Shown piece after piece: positions 50,415-64,000 of a DNA stretch of 64,000 nt. Location of the stretch: NCBI RefSeq assembly GCF_964340395.1, contig NC_135554.1, positions 22,911,592-22,975,591 on the forward strand, given 5' to 3'. The notes under the pieces are model-generated. The model was not told where the DNA came from. It was given only the letters and a program-made list of their open reading frames with translations, and did no database searches. This DNA is from Glandiceps talaboti (Eukaryota > Hemichordata > Enteropneusta > Spengelidae). A program made the position numbers and the translations under genes. Every line of letters starts with the position of its first letter. The stretch's first letter is position 1.

Positions 50415-52490
50415 TATATATATTATATGATATATTACTTCTGATCACTTACTACAGGTGTTGACTCACAAGAAAACCAAGTGTCCTTATCTTCCTATGT
50501 TGTCCCCCCAAAAAAACCACAAATAAAAAAGAAACAAACAAACATAATTGCCTTTTATCAAAGGGCAAACATATAGTCTAGGAATGATATCATAAGTATG
50601 CCCACTTTAAATTAGGATAGATAAGTGTCAAAAGCAGTTATTTGGAAAAGTTGGGTTACAACAAAAGAATGGTAACATGTTATCTTTATTAATATTACCA
50701 TGACAACACTAATGAGATTGAAACATAGCCCTTTAAGCCTTATAAAGGATTCTATACCTATCACTTGTAAACTGTGGTCAGATTTCTTGTCTCACATACA
50801 CTGTAGACTCTCTACCAGTCCTTGGAGCATCGCATTGCTAAAAAGGTTGTTTTATACATGTATATGTATGTAGTAATATCTACAGCATAATTGTATACGT
50901 ACTTGAATATCCTTGTACTGTACGTCATTCTCGCAAACCAGAGTTATTATTTCTACCACTACATTTCGAAATAAATGTCTATATCTGTAAATATCTGTGG
51001 GAGGCACGTTAACAACGTTGCCGTAAAACAGGCCCTTGTTTGTGACGATGTGTACTGTGGGCCCTCATTGACTACATAGGGCTAATCATCTGTTGCTGTT
51101 TTACTACAATGCTCCATGTTACTGTGATATTCTAGTACAATTATGCGATATATATCAGTACATACAAAACAGTTACTAGCAATGCTCCCAAGGACTGGTG
51201 AGTGAGTCTATGTACACTGCAGACACATCAAATAGTCTATTTCAACCCTTGACCTTTACTTTACAGTATATCCTTATTGCATTACATTATAAACTGATAA
51301 TGTACATCAAGGGCTTGAAATTAGCAGTAGTCTAGTCCATAGCACATAGACTACTAAAATGCCATTATCTCAAATACCAAATTTACTATGTATAAAGTGC
51401 CAATCTGTTAGACAAATGGAAATCAATAGAAAACTGTAGGCTAGCTAAATCACTTGCCTAAATTGAACTACCAGCCTTGCGTAGAAATTAAATTCAACCC
51501 CTGACATTATCAATATTGTAATGGAGGAGCATAAACTGGACATTTACCAATTTGGAGATTTGCCAGATATTTATACACATCCAGACATAAATATGGGTCA
51601 CCATGTGTATCAAATAACTAAATAGGACATACTGGCATCCGCCTATACAATGGACTATGACAGAGTTTTGAAACCCCTGAATACTTAAAAAAAATCTTAT
51701 CAGTCCATATATTTATGATGTATTGTTAATGAATTCTGACATGTTTGTTTTTAACCTGACATCTACAATATATTGTTCTACAGTTCACACTGATTCCAAA
51801 GCTAGCCAGCTGATCTCAATGAGTCATTCTCTATGAACTGCAAGTCAGTGGTTTGTATTCACTGGAGGATCAGTACAACAACCAGTATGTCTATGATATG
51901 TATGTGGATACATGTATATTCCACTACCTAAAGTTAGGAACAAAGTTTTTTGTTTTTGATAAATTCTTAACGTTAACACGACATGTATGAGACAACAGCA
52001 CGATAGCAACATATGTTATTATAATTGCATGTATTCAAATTCATATATAATGACATAGTTCATTTATTCATTTGATATTTTGTATTGGATGCGTACACGA
52101 CAATACAGTATTGTCTATTATACATATGCTAATGAGTTTCCTAGACAATAGTTTAAAAAGTGAAAGACTGAATGATGTTTGCACATGAAAACTATGCTCG
52201 AAAGCCGGTATGCTTATGTCTCTCTTATTTCTGAACACCATTTCTAACGTAAATGGTGCCGAGTCTGCTCATATTTCTGTTCACGTTTTTTATATATATA
52301 TTTGTAGGTATCTGCGTCCTGTGAATGTACTAGTTGCATCATTGATGATACACGTCACATGAGAGCTATCAATGTATCATTTCATTCACGTCACTTACCC
52401 GGGAGAAGTTAGCGACGTCGGTGTATTTGGCCCGAATTCGTCATAGTCAATCTGAACTGAAAGAAGGGGTTTCCTTTCATCATCTTCCAT
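37528..52490 (-). CDS. SLC38A9: SLC38A9, lysosomal arginine transporter and mTORC1 amino-acid sensor
   Basis: Complete coding region, 615 residues with one of two alternative exons 10. Exons in order: 52399-52490, 48610-48789, 47549-47675, 46489-46580, 45199-45356, 43931-44098, 43308-43469, 42363-42491, 41969-42073, then 41412-41518 or 40860-40966, then 39341-39445, 38985-39133, 38296-38385, 37528-37711. All phases agree. In mammals the protein sits in the lysosomal membrane, exports arginine-gated amino acids, and binds Ragulator-Rag through its cytosolic N-terminus. Here that tail keeps YYSKL (121-125) and PDHIIP (136-141). TM1 has [11 protein letters not shown], and 11 helices follow. The luminal loop (exon 7-8) has five N-glycosylation sequons. 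Length is slightly above the human 561. It is divergent with PGM1. Confidence 0.95.
38296..38385 (-). CDS. SLC38A9: SLC38A9 exon 13, TM9
   Basis: Encodes [20 protein letters not shown] and FLPQIGTII, matching human [20 protein letters not shown]. Acceptor CTCCTGTGCAG, donor GTAAGG. Confidence 0.93.
38847..38882 (-). pseudogene. Decayed partial copy of SLC38A9 exon 12 end
   Basis: About 30 of 35 bases match the 3' end of exon 12. The minus strand reads [11 protein letters not shown] and is then followed by a stop two codons on. No acceptor precedes it, so it is not an exon. Confidence 0.65.
38985..39133 (-). CDS. SLC38A9: SLC38A9 exon 12, TM8
   Basis: Encodes [39 protein letters not shown] and TLFGAVYP, matching human [20 protein letters not shown]. 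A decayed copy of its last 35 bases lies at 38847-38882. Confidence 0.95.
39341..39445 (-). CDS. SLC38A9: SLC38A9 exon 11, TM7
   Basis: Encodes [20 protein letters not shown] and [14 protein letters not shown], matching human [20 protein letters not shown] and the KDCIE cysteine. Confidence 0.95.
40712..40813. mobile_element. Foldback element between alternative exon 10b and exon 11
   Basis: CTGTAAGATACACTGTGTC and TTCACCCTCAA pair with TTGAGGGTACACCTTGACAC and TATGTATCTTACAG. It starts 46 nt beyond the exon 10b donor, in the RNA a stem of about 30 bp. Confidence 0.8.
40860..40966 (-). CDS. SLC38A9: SLC38A9 exon 10b, alternative TM6
   Basis: 107 nt, same phases as 10a (acceptor GCTCCTCATAG, donor GTAAGT). 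Encodes [20 protein letters not shown] and [14 protein letters not shown]. It keeps LTG and FIHNC as in human SLC38A9, so it is the more conserved version. Both versions read through without stops. Confidence 0.88.
41412..41518 (-). CDS. SLC38A9: SLC38A9 exon 10a, alternative TM6
   Basis: 107 nt, phase 1 in, phase 0 out (acceptor GGAATTGTAG, donor GTAAGA). Encodes [20 protein letters not shown] and [14 protein letters not shown]. It differs from 10b at 11 of 35 residues. It departs from human in LLG (human LTG) and HNG (human HNC). Its acceptor has a weak pyrimidine tract. Confidence 0.88.
41969..42073 (-). CDS. SLC38A9: SLC38A9 exon 9, TM5
   Basis: Encodes [20 protein letters not shown] and ends SYVP plus one base, corresponding to human [20 protein letters not shown]. 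It exits in phase 1 and can join either version of exon 10. Confidence 0.92.
42363..42491 (-). CDS. SLC38A9: SLC38A9 exon 8, TM4
   Basis: Encodes [20 protein letters not shown] and [15 protein letters not shown], matching human [25 protein letters not shown]. Donor GTAAGT. Confidence 0.95.
42535..42862. repeat. Minisatellite of about 52-63-bp units, six copies
   Basis: Units contain AAAGCAAATGAATAGACCTT and TACTAGTTACATAGGCCATC, TAGTGTTCA. Intronic, between SLC38A9 exons 7 and 8. Confidence 0.85.
43308..43469 (-). CDS. SLC38A9: SLC38A9 exon 7, luminal glycosylated loop
   Basis: Encodes a polar loop with sequons NMS, NVT, NGT and NLT and the conserved TICPS cysteine. A fifth sequon, NGT, forms across the junction with exon 8. 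Donor GTGGGT. Confidence 0.87.
43600..43770 (-). repeat. Possible tRNA-derived SINE
   Basis: On the minus strand TGGTAATATGGTTAAGAGTG resembles a tRNA A box. GCTGGTTTCAGCC about 40 bases on resembles a B box. No full tRNA fold and no clear tail. Confidence 0.4.
43931..44098 (-). CDS. SLC38A9: SLC38A9 exon 6, TM3
   Basis: Encodes [20 protein letters not shown] and [20 protein letters not shown], matching human [20 protein letters not shown] and [17 protein letters not shown]. Confidence 0.95.
44429..44685 (+). mobile_element. MITE family 4, copy 2
   Basis: CAATAGGGAAGTTGCAA at the left, TTGCAAGTTCCCTATTG at the right, same interior and orientation as 10944-11200 and the same 257-bp length. 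Confidence 0.9.
45199..45356 (-). CDS. SLC38A9: SLC38A9 exon 5, TM1-TM2
   Basis: Encodes [20 protein letters not shown], the broken TM1 helix of the LeuT fold and the most conserved part of the family, then TM2 ([20 protein letters not shown]). The acceptor TTGTAG is used because the nearer TTTTCAG would break the frame. Confidence 0.95.
45462..45523. repeat. (CA)n microsatellite
   Basis: About 30 CA units upstream of SLC38A9 exon 5. Confidence 0.95.
46127..46475 (+). repeat. Dispersed repeat, two related tandem units
   Basis: AACAAAATGGCTGCCAGGCA and AACAAAATGGCTGCTAGGCA start two units about 150 bp apart. The second ends TCCGGACGGATGG, ATAACCCCGTCCTGGACTTC, GTCCAGCGGGGACTAATAA. The GGACGGA word looks like the seed of a tail microsatellite. 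It lies just beside SLC38A9 exon 4. Confidence 0.7.
46489..46580 (-). CDS. SLC38A9: SLC38A9 exon 4
   Basis: Encodes [20 protein letters not shown] to SSIIT, corresponding to human APDHVVPAPEECYVYSPLG to SLVTI. The PDHxxP core is kept; the rest diverges. Acceptor TTTTTCACAG, donor GTAAGTAC. Confidence 0.85.
46921..47060. repeat. (GTAT)n/(CATA)n compound microsatellite
   Basis: GTAT/GTAC units turn into CATA, CATC and CATG units, forming a palindromic low-complexity block. Confidence 0.9.
47105..47361. repeat. (CATA)n microsatellite interrupted by a retroposon tail
   Basis: CATA repeats interrupted at 47200-47258 by GGAATTTGGCGCTATATAAA and then (GAT)n. Confidence 0.93.
47200..47258 (+). mobile_element. 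3' tail of an L2/CR1-like LINE or its SINE partner
   Basis: TTGGCGCTATATAAATTTT followed by six GAT triplets has the form of the conserved 3' end shared by L2-clade LINEs and their SINEs (GCGCTATATAAAT). Only the tail is present, inside a microsatellite. Confidence 0.5.
47549..47675 (-). CDS. SLC38A9: SLC38A9 exon 3, Rag-Ragulator-binding segment
   Basis: Encodes RKPFHYSPS at the start and [17 protein letters not shown] at the end. These match the human N-terminal KRPF and HYYSRL..P.D.AL stretches required for Ragulator binding. Confidence 0.88.
48213..48300 (-). mobile_element. tRNA-derived SINE, copy 1
   Basis: On the minus strand, TAGCACAGTTAGT fits a pol III A box. About 22 nt on, GGTTTGAGTCC fits a B box. 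The right end reads GCCAGCTTTTCTC. Confidence 0.65.
48386..48470 (-). mobile_element. tRNA-derived SINE, copy 2, B box damaged
   Basis: Shares GTCTGTCTA, GAGTCCTGGCC and CAGCTTTTCTC with copy 1, and GGATAGCACGGATTGGAA at the A box. The B box has lost its centre by a short deletion. Confidence 0.55.
48610..48789 (-). CDS. SLC38A9: SLC38A9 exon 2, Ser/Arg-rich cytosolic tail
   Basis: Encodes [20 protein letters not shown] to [13 protein letters not shown], low-complexity and rich in serine. The acceptor CATACTGTAG and the first about 25 coding bases are duplicated 118 bp upstream (48879-48980). Phase 2 in and out. Confidence 0.8.
48761..48980. repeat. 118-bp-spaced tandem duplication across SLC38A9 exon 2 acceptor
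   Basis: 48761-48861 and 48879-48980 are about 85% identical over 100 bp (GAGGGGTGCTAGAATACCTA / GAGGGGTGCTGGAATACCTA). The left copy holds the start of exon 2 and its acceptor. The right copy holds a second CTGTAG acceptor followed by YSSTPQGQY. Confidence 0.88.
49075..49245 (+). repeat. Dispersed repeat family 8, copy 1
   Basis: GCTGTACAGCAGAAC, TTCCATGTAATCC, ACACTAATGTG and GGGATTGAAATCATGGCC match the order in 50630-50755 and 59715-59870. Confidence 0.6.
50295..50413. repeat. (CATA)n(CA)n microsatellite
   Basis: About 19 CATA units followed by about 15 CA units. Confidence 0.95.
50630..50755 (+). repeat. Dispersed repeat family 8, copy 2
   Basis: AGTTGGGTTACAACAAAAGA, ACAACACTAATGAGATTGAA, ACATAGCCCTTTAA as in the other copies. 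Confidence 0.6.
52399..52490 (-). CDS. SLC38A9: SLC38A9 exon 1 (start codon)
   Basis: [20 protein letters not shown] to LTSPG, with an acidic start and KPLL, which resembles a dileucine-type lysosomal sorting signal. Donor GTAAGTGA in phase 2. No upstream in-frame ATG was seen close by. Confidence 0.8.
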
Positions 52491-53316
52491 CCTGGGGTCT
52501 GTGGTGTTCTTAGCGTTAGCACGTTTTTAAATCGTTAGACAATTTGACCTCTACAAATCAAATAAACAATGAAATACTTGTCAATGTCATGTCCAACTTC
52601 ACAGCATCTTCTCTCGCCGACTTATAAATTATATTAGTTCATTCACCTGAGCAATCAACACGTGACTTTAGGAATACCCAGGTCAGTGGTTAATTTTAAA
52701 AAATCGTGCAGACATATCGTCTGGACGTGGCATGCCAACAGGAACAAAAATATTTGACGGAAATCAAATTTATGATTGCCTGTTTTTCGAGCGACTTTCT
52801 GTAACTCTTTGTAATATCCTTCCGTAAACGTTAATGAAGAAACATCTTCACAACAGCTTTGGGGAAATTATATGGCAGGTCAAAGCAAACATTTGAGTAC
52901 ATCTCTCAATCAAGTTAAGTATGCTCAGTCATACCATTATCATATCGACCATTTACAGAAAAATACACTCTCCTTCTACCATATTTTTTGTCAACCCAGA
53001 AATCTCTTTCGAGATGCTACACACATCTTTTGTATTTTTTATATTCGATACAAAGAAACGGAGTAGTTTAGTAAACATTTACTGAATATTGAATGGTTCC
53101 CCTCCTGCTGCACTCCCCGTTTAAAAATCAGTAGTGCCGAAACGACGTGCGTTGATTGCTGGGGTCAAAAGGTCAGGTCAAGGCACGCTCATCATACCGA
53201 CATCTGACGGCAATTTGTCGGGGATAGCGGTGCAGCGGTAAGTCAGCTGGTTTCAGGATAAATTTGCCTCAATTTTCGGAATTTCGGTGTCTTCTTGGCT
53301 TCAAATCTTATTCAAG
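52491..53316. promoter_or_regulatory. Bidirectional promoter region between SLC38A9 and PGM1
   Basis: 826 bp separate the two start codons of the head-to-head genes. GC content rises toward 53120-53320, next to PGM1. It holds a CACGTG E-box at 52659-52664 in the context CAACACGTGACT. No TATA box was identified for either gene. Confidence 0.55.
52657..52667 (-). promoter_or_regulatory. E-box with CLEAR half-site (CACGTGAC)
   Basis: AACACGTGAC matches 8 of 10 bases of the GTCACGTGAC CLEAR element bound by TFEB/MITF, which drives lysosomal genes. It lies about 170 bp upstream of the SLC38A9 start. Function is inferred. Confidence 0.35.
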
Positions 53317-62905
<9,589 letters not shown>

Positions 62906-63025
62906 TAGAATGGTTTATAGTCATACCTTAGCGAGTTGATGTATATATAGATTTGGTGTGTCGTCTGCTAATTTAGCTGAATTGATGATTTCATGCACTC
63001 TATTTAAACTTCTATCTCATGTTGA

Positions 63026-63417
63026 TTAGGCCTAGAAAAAAAATTGTTTGGTTCCAGTTACCCGACCCCACCTAGTTTTTCACGTCGACCCTAAACTTTT
63101 TTTATGTATTCAAGAAAAAATAATAAAATCGCGAAAATTATGAAGTCTCACAAGAAATAGTGGATGCGGAAACTGACATCAACTTAAAAAGACAATATAA
63201 AACTGTTCTTCCAATCTGTAATGGCTGTGCATGTGATGAGAAGAAACCAATAACACAGAAACCATATTGAAAACAACAGGAAACATAACTACCTGAACTA
63301 GACACTCGCTTATGAAAACAAAATATATAAAAAACATAAAAATGAAAAATCTATGTACCCCACCTATTCTAAAATTGAGTGTAATCGGAACCACACAATT
63401 TTTTTTGTTAGGCCTTA
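63026..63417. mobile_element. Inverted-repeat element, family 9, copy 1
   Basis: TTAGGCCTAGAAAAAAAATT, GTTTGGTTCC at the left is mirrored by GGAACCACACAATTTTTTTT, GTTAGGCCTTA at the right; CCCCACCTA / CACCTATTC also partly pair. About 390 bp, no coding capacity. Confidence 0.82.
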
Positions 63418-63528
63418 TGGTAACACTATCATTCATTGGAGAATGACTGCTTCTTGTAGTATTTGTCAATCTTACGCTGATATTCTAAATATTCTAAATT
63501 CTAGAATTTATCTGAAGGAAATAAGCTG

Positions 63529-63886
63529 TTAGGCCAAACAAAAAAAAATATCTGGTTCTGGTCAGGGTAAACTTTCTAAAGTGGTGCGACGATGTTTTTT
63601 TTTTTTTATTGCAAATTAGTAAATACACATTTTTTTGACACTTTACATACTCTGTTCTATCATATTTATCTCTTGAAAAACTTCCTCTTTCTTCGAAGCA
63701 GTTTAAGCTTTGTATTTAAGCAGTCTTGGCATGTAGGGTAGATTTCAGCTGCTTGTTCTCCTGATATAAGGAATAAATAAGGAATGGGAAAGCAAAAATT
63801 ATCGGAAAAAATTGACAGATGCGGGGGTATTCAGGGCACGTGCGCGCTGACCAGAACCAGATATATATATATTTTTTTGGCCTTAG
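63529..63886. mobile_element. Inverted-repeat element, family 9, copy 2
   Basis: TTAGGCCAAACAAAAAAAAA, TATCTGGTTCTGGTCAG at the left is mirrored by CTGACCAGAACCAGATATAT, TTTTTTTGGCCTTAG at the right. Same TTAGGCC plus oligo-A end as copy 1; the inner sequence differs. Confidence 0.82.
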
Positions 63887-64000
63887 GAGTCATGAATATT
63901 TAGTAAATATAAATAAATGAATATTAATTTCTCGTAAACTCTCATGAAGCAATGGTGTATCACTGAAAGAACAGTATACATGTAGAAGTGAAAAAGAGTT

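Overview
This is a 64 kb window of an AT-rich, intron-rich animal nuclear genome. It is crowded with microsatellites, oligo-G/C tracts, foldback (MITE-like) elements and other dispersed repeats. Compact domain exons, an insect/invertebrate-type N-acetyltransferase and a mosaic receptor kinase suggest a marine invertebrate. A hemichordate or other invertebrate deuterostome is my weak guess; the sequence alone does not settle it.

Layout. (1) 942-24710, minus strand: the 5' part (16 coding exons, 735 codons) of a mosaic receptor tyrosine kinase that runs off the left edge inside its kinase domain. Order: signal peptide, WxxW (mucin-2/CILP type) domain, cadherin-like repeat plus an unassigned module, EGF, Ig, EGF, HYR, transmembrane helix, kinase N-lobe. 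Its introns carry most of the foldback elements. (2) 24711-28558: intergenic, repeats only. (3) 28559-29248, minus: an intact single-coding-exon GNAT acetyltransferase (222 aa), with a probable untranslated first exon at 31811. (4) About 31.9-33.5 kb: repeats, including an oligo-G inverted-repeat element. (5) 37528-52490, minus: SLC38A9, the lysosomal arginine transporter/sensor, complete at 14 positions (615 aa), with a long probable 3' UTR below it. (6) 53317-62904, plus: the first five coding exons of phosphoglucomutase-1 (337 codons), running off the right edge. SLC38A9 and PGM1 are head to head with 826 bp between start codons, probably a shared promoter.

Most notable: SLC38A9 has two consecutive, homologous 107-nt exons (41412-41518 and 40860-40966). 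They have identical phases and encode alternative versions of transmembrane helix 6, one of the two substrate-contacting helices of the LeuT fold. Since 107 is not a multiple of three, including or skipping both would break the frame, so they look mutually exclusive. This would give two transporter/sensor isoforms from one gene. Other points are the unusual receptor kinase architecture, a duplicated splice-acceptor segment in SLC38A9, a possible alternative terminal exon in PGM1 intron 1, and several families of inverted-repeat elements.

All exon boundaries were worked out by hand from GT/AG sites, codon phase and family similarity. No transcript data or searches were available.
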